Below, piece after piece: positions 35,672 to 44,947 of a stretch of DNA of 64,000 nt (its first letter is position 1; each line of letters starts with the position of its first letter). The stretch is from NCBI RefSeq assembly GCF_015355625.1, contig NZ_JACLAF010000008.1, positions 62,001 through 126,000 on the forward strand, read 5' to 3'. The notes under the pieces are model-generated. The model saw nothing but the letters and a program-made list of their open reading frames with translations. It did not search any database and was not told the DNA's origin. The DNA comes from Tamlana sp. I1. GTDB lineage: Bacteria > Bacteroidota > Bacteroidia > Flavobacteriales > Flavobacteriaceae. A program made the position numbers and the translations under genes.

Positions 35672-37471
35672 ATGGATACCCCTAATTTAGAGATACAATT
35701 AAAAACCCTTCCAAGTCAGCCGGGAGTATATCAATACTACGACAAAGAAGGTACAATTATTTACGTAGGAAAAGCTAAAAACCTCAAAAAAAGGGTAACT
35801 TCTTATTTTACCAAAAATCATGATAGCGGTAAAACAAGAGTGTTGGTGCGTAAAATTGCCGATATAAAACATATTGTAGTCGATACAGAAACCGATGCTC
35901 TCTTACTTGAAAATAACTTAATAAAAAAGTATCAGCCCCGTTATAATGTCTTGTTGAAGGACGATAAATCTTATCCGTGGATTTGTATAAAAAACGAACG
36001 TTTTCCAAGAGTGTTTTCTACACGTCGCGTTTTTAAAGATGGTAGCGAATATTTTGGGCCATATACCAGTTTAAAAACCGTTTATACCTTATTGGATTTA
36101 ATAAAAGGCTTGTATGGATTGCGTACTTGCAATTATCATTTATCTGAAGAAAAAGTAGATGCTGGAAAATATAAAGTTTGTTTAGAATACCATTTAGGAA
36201 ACTGCAAAGGTCCTTGCGAAGGCTTGGAAACCGAAGTGGCCTATAACGAAAACATAAAAGCAATACGCGAAATATTAAAAGGGAATTTTAAAGATTCATT
36301 GCAGCAGTTTAAGCTTCAAATGAAGGCTCTTGCAGAAAATTTACAGTTTGAAGAGGCTCAGAAAATTAAGGAAAAAGTTGAGGTTTTAGAAAACTATCAA
36401 TCCAAATCAACCATAGTAAACCCTAAAATTAGCAATGTTGATGTGTTTTCAATTATGAGCGACGAAGGTTATGGGTATATTAACTTTTTACAACTGTCCT
36501 ATGGTGCCATTATTCGTTCGCATACGTTAGAAATAAAAAAGAAATTAGACGAAACCGATAAGGAACTTTTAGAATTAGCCATTACTGAAATTAGGCAACG
36601 TTTCAATTCCAAATCTAAAGAAATTTATGTACCTTTTAAAGTAGATTTAGGCGCGTCTTTAAAAGTGACAATTCCTAAGTTGGGCGATAAAAAACACATT
36701 TTAGATTTGTCCTTAAGAAATGCTAAATATTATAGGATGGAGCGTTTCAAACAAATTAAAATTGTAGATCCCGATAGGCATGCCAATCGCATTATGGCAC
36801 AAATGAAGCTGGATTTAAGACTGTCTGAAGAACCCCGACATATAGAATGTTTCGATAATTCGAACATTCAAGGTACAAATCCTGTGGCGGCTTGTGTGGT
36901 ATTTAAAAACGGAAAACCTAGTAAAAAGGATTACCGTCATTTTAATATAAAAACGGTAGTGGGGCCAGACGATTTTGCTTCAATGGAAGAAGTGGTTTAT
37001 AGGCGCTACAAGCGTATGGTTGAAGAAGAGCAGCCTTTGCCACAACTTATTATTATTGATGGCGGAAAAGGTCAACTATCATCGGCATTAAAAAGTTTAG
37101 ATGCTTTAGGTTTAAGAAACGAGATTGCCATTATTGGAATTGCAAAACGCTTGGAAGAGCTGTTTTATCCAGACGACCCCATTCCGTTGTATTTGGATAA
37201 AAAGAGTGAAACCTTAAAAGTGATTCAGTTTTTACGTAATGAAGCCCACCGATTTGGAATTGAACATCATAGGAATAGACGTAGTAAAAGTGCTTTGAAT
37301 ACCGAGCTTGAAACCATTACGGGTGTAGGCGAAAAGACCATTGTCGATTTGTTAAAACATTTTAAATCGGCAAAACGTATTGCCAATGCAAAACTAGATG
37401 AGTTGGAAGCGGTAGTTGGGGTTGCTAGAGCAGCGAAAGTATATAATCATTATCACGACCAATTAGAATAA
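35672..37471 (+). CDS. uvrC: Excinuclease ABC subunit C
   Basis: UvrC makes the dual incisions of nucleotide-excision repair. The N-terminal GIY-YIG nuclease (about 13-95) reads GVYQYYDKEGTIIYVGKAKNLKKR. A cysteine cluster (CNYHL, CLEYHLGNCKGPC) follows, then a UVR motif at about 205-240 (LQFEEAQKIKEKVEVL). The RNase-H-like 3'/5' nuclease domain contains ECFDNSNIQGTNPVAACVVF and IIDGGKGQLSSA. Tandem helix-hairpin-helix motifs end the 599-residue protein (ITGVGEKTIVDLLKHF). It is divergent from the RimK operon, and the patatin gene begins 21 nt after it. Confidence 0.97.
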   Translation: MDTPNLEIQLKTLPSQPGVYQYYDKEGTIIYVGKAKNLKKRVTSYFTKNHDSGKTRVLVRKIADIKHIVVDTETDALLLENNLIKKYQPRYNVLLKDDKSYPWICIKNERFPRVFSTRRVFKDGSEYFGPYTSLKTVYTLLDLIKGLYGLRTCNYHLSEEKVDAGKYKVCLEYHLGNCKGPCEGLETEVAYNENIKAIREILKGNFKDSLQQFKLQMKALAENLQFEEAQKIKEKVEVLENYQSKSTIVNPKISNVDVFSIMSDEGYGYINFLQLSYGAIIRSHTLEIKKKLDETDKELLELAITEIRQRFNSKSKEIYVPFKVDLGASLKVTIPKLGDKKHILDLSLRNAKYYRMERFKQIKIVDPDRHANRIMAQMKLDLRLSEEPRHIECFDNSNIQGTNPVAACVVFKNGKPSKKDYRHFNIKTVVGPDDFASMEEVVYRRYKRMVEEEQPLPQLIIIDGGKGQLSSALKSLDALGLRNEIAIIGIAKRLEELFYPDDPIPLYLDKKSETLKVIQFLRNEAHRFGIEHHRNRRSKSALNTELETITGVGEKTIVDLLKHFKSAKRIANAKLDELEAVVGVARAAKVYNHYHDQLE

Positions 37472-37492
37472 TAAAATAGACCTTAATTTCAT

Positions 37493-39730
37493 TTGAAGCA
37501 ACAAACTCTAATATTTATTCTCTTCGCAATGTGTATAACTTTAGGGTATGCGCAACAAAACAGCTATGACAATAAACCAAAAGTAGGCTTAGTGTTAAGT
37601 GGTGGAGGTGCAAAAGGATTGGCGCATATTGGGGTTTTAAAAGTGATTGATAGTTTAGGGATTAAGATTGATTATGTGGCTGGAACCAGTATGGGTGCTG
37701 TTATTGGCGGTTTGTATGCAGCAGGATATTCTGGAAAACAACTAGATTCCCTGTTTCATGTTGTTAATTTTGATAAGATTATAAATGATGATTTACCTCG
37801 GGCATCAAAAACGTTTTACGAGCGTGACAATACCGAGAAATATGCTGTAAAATTACCGTTTGATAAATTTTCAATAAAATTACCTTCGGCGATTTCTAAA
37901 GGGCACAACACCTATAATTTATTCTCAAACTTGTTAATTGGTGTTAGTAATATTGACGATTTTAGTAAACTTCCCATACCGTTTTTCTGTATGGCAACTA
38001 ATGTTGAAAACGGCCAACAAGTCGTTTTAGATAAAGGCAATCTTCCGCAATGTATTATGGCTAGTGCTGCGTTGCCATCGTTATTTCAGCCCGTTTTAAT
38101 AAATAATACGGTTTTGGTAGATGGTGGTGTGGTTAATAATTACCCGGTTGATGAGATGCGAGAAAAGGGCATGGATGTAATTATTGGTGTCGATGTACAA
38201 GATGGATTATCAGATCGCGAACGATTAACTTCCGCTCCAAATGTTTTACTTCAAATAAATAATTTTCGAACCATTGATGATATGAAATTAAAGGTTGGTA
38301 AAACAGATGTTTATATAAAACCAGATATTGAAGATTTCAATATTATTTCATTTAGTGGTGGAGAAGATATTATAGAGTCGGGCAACGATGCGGCATTAGC
38401 CCAATTAGAAGCGCTTAAAGCTTTGCCTACTTATCAGTCAGATCAAGCAAAAAAAGAATTTAAGCCCACAAACTTAGATAGTATTAAAATTAATCAAATC
38501 CTTATTAAAGGAAACGAAAATTATACCAGAGCTTATGTTTTAGGAAAGCTGAAATTTAAAAACTACGAAAAAATAAGCTATAAAGATTTTACAAAAGGGG
38601 TCGATAATTTAGTAGCAACTAATAATTTTGATGCTTTTGAATATCAATTAAAGAAAACAAAAAACAGTGAAGGTTACGATTTAATAGCTAATATCACAGA
38701 ATCTTCGGTGCGATCGTATCTCAAATTTGGTGTGCATTATGACCAGTTATATAAAACCGCGGTGCTTGTAAATGTTACCAAAAAAAAGATGCTTTTTAAA
38801 AACGATATGGTGTCCCTAGATTTAATTTTAGGCGATAATGTGCGTTATAATTTCGAGTACTTAATCGACAGAGGTTTTTATTGGAGTGTCGGTTTAAGAT
38901 CGCGATACAATCAATTCGACAAGAAAGTTAGTGCCAGTTTGCTTTTAGAAGCGGAAGAAATTGAGGCTAAAAATTTAAATAAAATCGATTTAAGACTTAG
39001 AGATTTTACCAATCAATTTTATTTGCAAACCTTGTTTAGAAGAGATTTTTATTTAAGTATGGGAATCGAGCATAAGTATTTAGATGTAGATACCGAAAAT
39101 CTTGCTGGGATTAATAATAACGCCTATTCTTTTGGAAGTACCGATTATTTAGGCTTGGCCGGAAATTTAAAATTAGATACTTATGATGATTTTTACTTTC
39201 CTACAAAAGGCGTGTATTTTGATGGGCATCTTAATTTATATTTATTTTCGTCAAGACTAGGAAGCGATTTTAAAAACTTTTCGATTGCAAAAGCAAATAT
39301 GGGCTATGCCTTTAGTGTATCAAATAAATTGGCTTTTAATCTACAAACCAGTGGCGGATTTAAATTTGGCGATAAATCGGATAGAACATTAGATTTTGCA
39401 TTAGGCGGATATGGGAATCATTTAATAAACAATTTCATTCCGTTTCTAGGATACGATTTTATGACTCTAACAGGAAATAGTTATGTGAAAGCATCATTTT
39501 CTGCAGACTATGAAATTTTCAAAAAGCAACACATCACCCTTGAAGGAAACTGGTCGAATATCGCTGATGATATTTTCGATACAGGCGAATGGTTTACACT
39601 TCCAGATTATACCGGTTATTCACTGGGTTATGGTGTAGAAACCTTTGTTGGTCCCATTCAGCTTAAATACAGTTATTCGCCAGAATTAGGCGCTAGTAAA
39701 TGGTTTTTTAATGTGGGCTTTTGGTTTTAA
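37493..39730 (+). CDS. Patatin-like phospholipase fused to an outer-membrane beta-barrel
   Basis: A PlpD-like outer-membrane protein is predicted. A signal peptide (about 1-20) begins at a TTG codon. The patatin domain (about 28-310) has the oxyanion loop SGGGAKGLAHIG, nucleophile GTSMGAV and catalytic VDGGVVNNYP (Asp). A POTRA-like linker (about 330-400, KINQILIKGNENYTRAYVLGKL) follows. The C-terminal half is a 16-strand-type BamA/D15 barrel ending KWFFNVGFWF with the terminal Phe. Such proteins autotransport a phospholipase or anchor it. It may be co-transcribed with uvrC. Confidence 0.93.
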   Translation: MKQQTLIFILFAMCITLGYAQQNSYDNKPKVGLVLSGGGAKGLAHIGVLKVIDSLGIKIDYVAGTSMGAVIGGLYAAGYSGKQLDSLFHVVNFDKIINDDLPRASKTFYERDNTEKYAVKLPFDKFSIKLPSAISKGHNTYNLFSNLLIGVSNIDDFSKLPIPFFCMATNVENGQQVVLDKGNLPQCIMASAALPSLFQPVLINNTVLVDGGVVNNYPVDEMREKGMDVIIGVDVQDGLSDRERLTSAPNVLLQINNFRTIDDMKLKVGKTDVYIKPDIEDFNIISFSGGEDIIESGNDAALAQLEALKALPTYQSDQAKKEFKPTNLDSIKINQILIKGNENYTRAYVLGKLKFKNYEKISYKDFTKGVDNLVATNNFDAFEYQLKKTKNSEGYDLIANITESSVRSYLKFGVHYDQLYKTAVLVNVTKKKMLFKNDMVSLDLILGDNVRYNFEYLIDRGFYWSVGLRSRYNQFDKKVSASLLLEAEEIEAKNLNKIDLRLRDFTNQFYLQTLFRRDFYLSMGIEHKYLDVDTENLAGINNNAYSFGSTDYLGLAGNLKLDTYDDFYFPTKGVYFDGHLNLYLFSSRLGSDFKNFSIAKANMGYAFSVSNKLAFNLQTSGGFKFGDKSDRTLDFALGGYGNHLINNFIPFLGYDFMTLTGNSYVKASFSADYEIFKKQHITLEGNWSNIADDIFDTGEWFTLPDYTGYSLGYGVETFVGPIQLKYSYSPELGASKWFFNVGFWF

Positions 39731-39767
39731 GCTCTGCACTAAAAAAAACTCAACTTCTATCTATTTT

Positions 39768-39791
39768 AAAAGCATTCCATTTTCATGCTTT
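39768..39791 (+). terminator. Weak terminator-like hairpin after the patatin gene
   Basis: AAAGCAT and ATGCTTT pair around a 9-nt loop, with little U-run. The remainder of the 274-nt gap up to the ATG at 40005 holds no convincing ORF or element. Confidence 0.4.
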
Positions 39792-40004
39792 AATACAATT
39801 AATCAAACGAAGTCTTTTTTTATGATAAGAAATTGAATACTTTAGATTAGGATTGTTAAATACTAGAATCGTCTGAAAAGTCTAACAAAACAATAACAAT
39901 TCAAAAGCGCATCCATAGGATTAAATTTATACATTTGGAATGGTAATTGCGACACCTTAATACAAATTGAAATCGCGTTTCACTCAAAATAGTTGCAAAA
40001 AACA

Positions 40005-40787
40005 ATGAAAAAGACATTACTTATAATACTCACCTTAGGATTTATGCAAGCGGGAATCGCTCAAGAAGAATCGGCTTTTGGTGTTGGAGAATGGTTTAAA
40101 TTTAAAATGAGTTATAGCAGCTGGTTTAAAGCTGGAAACGCTACACTTACCGTAAAAGAAGGCGAAGTTGCAGGCAAGGAAGTGTATCATGTTGTTGGTA
40201 AAGGTTGGACCACAGGCATGATAAAATGGTTTTTTGAGGTGGAAGATCTTTATGAAAGTTATTTTGATAAGCAAACTATAATGCCTTATAAATTTGTAAG
40301 AAAGATTGATGAAGGAGGCCATACTAAAAATTTAGTAATAGACTTCGATCAAAAAAATAATAAAGCTTATGTAAACGATTTAAAACATAATACCAAAAAG
40401 GTTATTGATACTAAGCCAAACATACAAGATATGGTGTCTACTTTTTATTATTTACGCAACAAGCTAGATACTAAGGCGCTTAAAGTTGGTCATGAAGTTA
40501 AAATCGATATGTTTTTTGATGATGAAAACTATGGTTTTAAACTTAAATATTTAGGTGAAGAAACTATAATCACCGATTTTGGCCCTATTCGTTCCTTAAA
40601 ATTCAGGCCCTATGTTATGGCAGGTCGTGTGTTTAAAGAGGAAGAAAGTTTAACGCTCTGGGTATCGAAAGATAAAAATAAAGTACCTTTGCGTATCAAG
40701 GCAGATTTGGCTGTAGGATCGTTAAGAGCAGATTTAGAAGCGTTTAGCGGTTTAAAACATCCTTTTAAAACCAGTGCTAAAAACTAG
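40005..40787 (+). CDS. DUF3108 domain-containing periplasmic protein
   Basis: The ATG at 40005 opens a signal peptide (MKKTLLIILTLGFMQAGIAQ); the longer TTG start at 39993 is rejected. The DUF3108 beta-rich domain covers most of the mature 240 residues. Markers are FGVGEWFKFKMSYSSWFKAGNATL at the start, MIKWFFEVEDLYESYFD, DMVSTFYYLRN, and the SLTLWVSKDKNKVPLRIKADLAVGSLRADLE ending shared by family members. The function is unknown. It is 5 nt upstream of tryptophan dioxygenase and likely co-transcribed with it, the M23 peptidase and pgi. Confidence 0.9.
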   Translation: MKKTLLIILTLGFMQAGIAQEESAFGVGEWFKFKMSYSSWFKAGNATLTVKEGEVAGKEVYHVVGKGWTTGMIKWFFEVEDLYESYFDKQTIMPYKFVRKIDEGGHTKNLVIDFDQKNNKAYVNDLKHNTKKVIDTKPNIQDMVSTFYYLRNKLDTKALKVGHEVKIDMFFDDENYGFKLKYLGEETIITDFGPIRSLKFRPYVMAGRVFKEEESLTLWVSKDKNKVPLRIKADLAVGSLRADLEAFSGLKHPFKTSAKN

Positions 40788-40792
40788 GAAGA

Positions 40793-41719
40793 TTGAAATC
40801 TGATATCACAAAAAAACTCAAAGAAAAATACGAAGCTATTGATCAAGATGTAGACACCCATTTAGAGGGGTTGTTACACAGCAAGCCTATTAATTATTGG
40901 GATTACATTCATACAGATACTTTATTAAATCTTCAAATACCACGTACTAATTTTCCAGACGAGATGGTTTTTATTATGTACCATCAAGTTTCCGAACTTT
41001 TATTCAAAATGGTGCTTAGCGAAATAGATCAAGTCGCGAATGCAAAAGATTTAACTGCGGAATTGTTTACAGATAAAATAATGCGTATAAGCCGGTATTT
41101 CGATGTGCTTACATCTTCGTTTAGCATTATGAAAGACGGTATGGATGTGGAGCAGTATAATAAATTTAGAACCACATTAACGCCAGCTAGTGGTTTTCAA
41201 AGTGCGCAGTACAGAAAAATTGAGTTTGCTTCAACAGAACTTATTAATCTTATAGACAAACGCTTCCGAGACACCATTGATCGCGACAGTTCTTACGAGC
41301 ATGCTTTCGAACATTTATATTGGCAAGCTGCTGGAAAAGATTTTGTTACGGGAAAAAAGAGCTATACTTTAACAATTTTTGAACAGAAGTATAAATCGGA
41401 ATTCATTAATTTTACGCGCTTTTACAAAAACAATAACTTGTGGAGTAAATTTAAAGCGTTGCCAAAAGCTTCACAAGAAAATGAAGCTTTAATAAAAGCC
41501 ATGCGTCACTACGATTATACAGTGAATATAACATGGGTAATGGCACATTACAATACGGCAAATCATTATTTAAATATTGGTGGCGAAACTGCCGAAGCCA
41601 CCGGAGGAAGTGAGTGGGTGAAATACATGCACCCGAAATATCAAAAAAGAATATTTTTTCCAAAATTATGGACAGAGAAAGAAAAAGAAGCATGGGGAAC
41701 AAATATAGCAGAGGAATAG
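40793..41719 (+). CDS. kynA: Tryptophan 2,3-dioxygenase
   Basis: This haem dioxygenase opens tryptophan to N-formylkynurenine, the first step of the kynurenine route. Family markers are YIHTDTLLNLQ, the haem-pocket MYHQVSELLFKMVLSEID, the substrate-carboxylate region GFQSAQYRKIEF, and the late ETAEATGGSEWVKY, corresponding to the GTGGTSG loop. The 308-residue length is close to bacterial TDO. The start is TTG at 40793. Its 3' end overlaps the M23 peptidase start at 41692. Other kynurenine genes are not in this window, so whether the route ends in NAD synthesis or catabolism is open. Confidence 0.92.
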   Translation: MKSDITKKLKEKYEAIDQDVDTHLEGLLHSKPINYWDYIHTDTLLNLQIPRTNFPDEMVFIMYHQVSELLFKMVLSEIDQVANAKDLTAELFTDKIMRISRYFDVLTSSFSIMKDGMDVEQYNKFRTTLTPASGFQSAQYRKIEFASTELINLIDKRFRDTIDRDSSYEHAFEHLYWQAAGKDFVTGKKSYTLTIFEQKYKSEFINFTRFYKNNNLWSKFKALPKASQENEALIKAMRHYDYTVNITWVMAHYNTANHYLNIGGETAEATGGSEWVKYMHPKYQKRIFFPKLWTEKEKEAWGTNIAEE

Positions 41720-43008
41720 TAGTATTATTAGTTGTAATTTTTTCAGCTTGTAAAGAAACCCCAAAAAATAAAGTACCATTAGTAAAAGTAGAAATAGCAG
41801 CAGTTGAAGAACCTGAAGATGTATATGAATTTGGTTATAATTTAAACGATTTTGTTGTAAAACGCGATACCGTAAGGTCTGGTGATAGTTTTGGTGAAAT
41901 ACTAGAACGTAATAAAGTTAGTTATCCTGAAATTTTCAATATTGCCGAAACAGCTAAAGCTACCTTTGATATTAGACGGATTCAATTAGGGAAACCTTAT
42001 ACGCTTTTATGTTCTAAAGATTCATTAGAAACCCCAAAATGTTTTATTTATCAGCCCAATTTGGAAGAATATGTGGTTATCGATTTTAACGATTCCATTC
42101 AAGCTTATACCAAGAAAAAGCCAATCACTTATGTTGAGAAAACAGCTACTGGTGTAATAAATAGCAGTATTTCTGAAACTTTATTAGATAAAGGTTTAAG
42201 TCCGAGATTAGCATATAAGCTGGCTGACGAAATTTACGCATGGACTATCGATTTTAGAAGACTTCAAAAAGGCGATCGCTTTAAAGTTATTTATACCGAT
42301 AAATACATTGACGATACTATTTATACAGGTATTCACGATATTAAAGCAGCTTATTTTGAGCATAATAAAGAGCCTTTCTATGCTTTTCAGTTTGAAACTG
42401 ATGCCGAAAAAGGTATTGTCGATTATTTTAATGAAGATGCTAAAAACCTGCGTCGCGCCTTTTTAAAAGCGCCAGTTCAGTTTAGTCGTATTTCTTCAAG
42501 ATATAACTTAAAACGTCGCATTGCAGTTTATGGTTTTAAAGTAAGACCACACAAAGGTACCGATTTTGCGGCGCCAATAGGTACACCTATTATGGCAACT
42601 TCAAACGGAACGGTTACCAAATCTGAACGTCGTGGAGGAAACGGTAATTATGTAAAGATTAGACACAATGCCACTTACGAAACACAATACCTTCACATGA
42701 GTAAACGCAACGTAAAAGTTGGGCAGTTTGTAAAGCAAGGCGATGTTATTGGATGGGTAGGAATGACCGGAAACACTGGCGGTCCACACGTATGTTACCG
42801 TTTTTGGGTTAACGGAAAACAAGTTGATCCTTTCAAACAAAAATTACCAGAAGCGAAACCTATATCAGATTCTTTAAAGGTGGAATATTTAGACTTCATA
42901 AAACCTATAAAAGCACAGCTTGACGGGATTCAATTTGAAGCTAAACCTGAAGATTTTGAAGAACCACAAGGCGAAACTATAGAACCGAACGAAAATTTAA
43001 TTTCTTAA
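41692..43008 (+). CDS. M23-family peptidase lipoprotein with altered zinc-ligand motif
   Basis: This is a predicted envelope peptidoglycan endopeptidase or activator. Starting at 41692 gives a lipoprotein signal ([16 protein letters not shown], Cys at 20); starts at 41614 or 41668 only add polar residues and extend the overlap with the dioxygenase gene. A LysM/OapA-like region lies at about 45-95 ([16 protein letters not shown]). The LytM domain lies at about 300-410, with the first motif HKGTDF (His, Asp) intact and [14 protein letters not shown]. The final HxH motif reads GPHVCYRFW, so the second His, normally a zinc ligand, is Cys. Cys could still bind zinc, or the protein could be an inactive LytM factor. 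pgi follows after 20 nt. Confidence 0.85.
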   Translation: MGNKYSRGIVVLLVVIFSACKETPKNKVPLVKVEIAAVEEPEDVYEFGYNLNDFVVKRDTVRSGDSFGEILERNKVSYPEIFNIAETAKATFDIRRIQLGKPYTLLCSKDSLETPKCFIYQPNLEEYVVIDFNDSIQAYTKKKPITYVEKTATGVINSSISETLLDKGLSPRLAYKLADEIYAWTIDFRRLQKGDRFKVIYTDKYIDDTIYTGIHDIKAAYFEHNKEPFYAFQFETDAEKGIVDYFNEDAKNLRRAFLKAPVQFSRISSRYNLKRRIAVYGFKVRPHKGTDFAAPIGTPIMATSNGTVTKSERRGGNGNYVKIRHNATYETQYLHMSKRNVKVGQFVKQGDVIGWVGMTGNTGGPHVCYRFWVNGKQVDPFKQKLPEAKPISDSLKVEYLDFIKPIKAQLDGIQFEAKPEDFEEPQGETIEPNENLIS

Positions 43009-43028
43009 ATAATAAACAACAACTATTT

Positions 43029-44648
43029 ATGGCGCTACCAACAATTAAGCCTACTACTACCAATTCTTGGGGAAAATTACAAGAGCACTTTGAAAACATA
43101 AAAGATGTTCACATGAAAGATTTATTTGCATCTGATAAAGATAGAGCAGATAAATTCACAATAAAATGGGAAGATTTTTATGTCGATTTTTCAAAAAATA
43201 GAATTACTGAAGAAACCTTAAAACACTTACTTGAACTAGCAAAAGATGTTAATTTAAAAGAAGCTATTGAAAGTCAGTTTTCAGGAGAAAAAATTAATCA
43301 AACCGAAGGAAGAGCCGTTTTACACACCGCTTTAAGAGCGCCTAAAACCGCTGATTTCAAAGTGGATGGCGTTAATGTAATGCCCGAAATTTATGCCGTT
43401 AAGGAAAAAATAAAAGGCTTTACAAACGAAGTTGTAACTGGCCAGCGTAAAGGTTATACAGGAAAAGCATTTACCGATGTTGTAAATATTGGTATTGGAG
43501 GTTCGGATTTAGGACCAGCTATGGTTGTAGATTCTTTACAGTATTATAAAAATGATTTAACCACACATTTTGTAAGTAATGTTGATGGCGATCATGTTAA
43601 CGAAGTCATTAAAAAATTAAACCCAGAAACGACTTTATTTGTCATTGTTTCAAAAACATTTACAACTCAAGAAACGCTTTCAAATGCCAATACAATTAAG
43701 GAGTGGTTTTTAAAATCGGCTAATCAAGAGGCTATTGCACAACATTTTGTTGCGGTTTCTACAAACATTAAAAACGTTCAAGCTTTTGGTATCGATGCCA
43801 ATAATGTGTTTCCAATGTGGGACTGGGTTGGTGGTCGTTTCTCTTTATGGAGTGCGGTTGGTTTAACCATTAGTTTGGCTGTAGGTTACGATAATTATGA
43901 TGCTTTACTTAAAGGGGCAAATAAAATGGATGAACACTTCAGAAATGAAGATTTTAAAACCAATATCCCTGTGGTTTTAGCTTTAATTAGCGTTTGGTAC
44001 AACAATTTCTTTAATGCCGAAAGTGAAGCTGTTATTCCTTATTCTCAGTATTTAAATCAATTTGCGACTTATCTACAGCAAGGGATTATGGAGAGTAATG
44101 GTAAGAGTATAGACCGTAACGGAAACCCAATTGATTACCAAACAGGAACCATTATTTGGGGTGAACCAGGGACGAATTCGCAGCACGCGTTTTTTCAATT
44201 AATTCACCAAGGAACAAAATTAATTCCTGCCGATTTTATTGGGTTTACTAAGTCTTTGCACGGTAATCAAGATCATCAAGATAAATTAATGTCTAACTTT
44301 TTAGCACAAACTGAAGCTTTGTTAAACGGTAAGACAGAGGCTGAAGTTAAGGCTGAAGGAGCAAGTTCAGACTTAGTGCCTTTTAAAGTTTTTCAAGGTA
44401 ATAAGCCAACAAATACAATTTTCATTAACAAGCTTTCTCCAGAAAGTTTAGGTGAATTAATAGCGATGTACGAACACAAAATATTTGTGCAAGGCATTAT
44501 TTGGAACATTTTTAGTTACGACCAATTTGGTGTTGAACTAGGAAAACAGTTGGCTAATAAAATTTTACAAGAATTTGATGAGTCAGGAGAAAACACACAT
44601 GATTCTTCAACTCAAAACTTATTGAATTACTATAAATCAATAAGATAA
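43029..44648 (+). CDS. pgi: Glucose-6-phosphate isomerase
   Basis: Pgi interconverts glucose-6-phosphate and fructose-6-phosphate in glycolysis and gluconeogenesis. The two family signatures are present: the first SIS region [18 protein letters not shown], then [17 protein letters not shown] and [16 protein letters not shown]. The catalytic Glu/His part is ESNGKSI, with [18 protein letters not shown]. The C-terminal [12 protein letters not shown] signature completes the set. The 539-residue length is standard. It closes the DUF3108-kynA-M23 operon and is followed by a strong terminator. Confidence 0.97.
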   Translation: MALPTIKPTTTNSWGKLQEHFENIKDVHMKDLFASDKDRADKFTIKWEDFYVDFSKNRITEETLKHLLELAKDVNLKEAIESQFSGEKINQTEGRAVLHTALRAPKTADFKVDGVNVMPEIYAVKEKIKGFTNEVVTGQRKGYTGKAFTDVVNIGIGGSDLGPAMVVDSLQYYKNDLTTHFVSNVDGDHVNEVIKKLNPETTLFVIVSKTFTTQETLSNANTIKEWFLKSANQEAIAQHFVAVSTNIKNVQAFGIDANNVFPMWDWVGGRFSLWSAVGLTISLAVGYDNYDALLKGANKMDEHFRNEDFKTNIPVVLALISVWYNNFFNAESEAVIPYSQYLNQFATYLQQGIMESNGKSIDRNGNPIDYQTGTIIWGEPGTNSQHAFFQLIHQGTKLIPADFIGFTKSLHGNQDHQDKLMSNFLAQTEALLNGKTEAEVKAEGASSDLVPFKVFQGNKPTNTIFINKLSPESLGELIAMYEHKIFVQGIIWNIFSYDQFGVELGKQLANKILQEFDESGENTHDSSTQNLLNYYKSIR

Positions 44649-44666
44649 GCTTCATAGGAATTAAAG

Positions 44667-44702
44667 TAAAAGCATCATTTTATTAAATGGTGCTTTTTTT
44701 TT
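44667..44702 (+). terminator. Terminator of the pgi operon
   Basis: AAAAGCATCATTT (44667-44679) pairs with AAATGGTGCTTTT (one G-U) around a TATT loop, ending in a 10-nt T-run. The following 245 nt up to 44947 are AT-rich and hold a promoter only. Confidence 0.92.
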
Positions 44703-44913
44703 GTTATAATTTCATGAAATTTTTTTTAAAATAAAGTTTAATTAGGATTAGTATACATTGCCTAAATATTTAGAATTCTTGCTGCTTTTTTAGCATTTTC
44801 GATAAATTTTAAGGTTCTTTTTGTGTTAACATTATTTTTTTAGAATGATATTTTTAATAGTGTAAAACACTGATGTCTTAACATTTAGATAATATTAACA
44901 CGAATTTTATATG

Positions 44914-44921
44914 TATTTTTG
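44914..44921 (+). promoter_or_regulatory. -7 element upstream of the second TonB receptor
   Basis: TATTTTTG matches TAnnTTTG, 26 nt before the ATG at 44948. No clear TTG at -33 was found, suggesting dependence on an activator. A small GTGT-AAA-ACAC hairpin lies at about 44860-44870. Confidence 0.45.
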
Positions 44922-44947
44922 CCATGACTAATTCTAATAATTAATTT

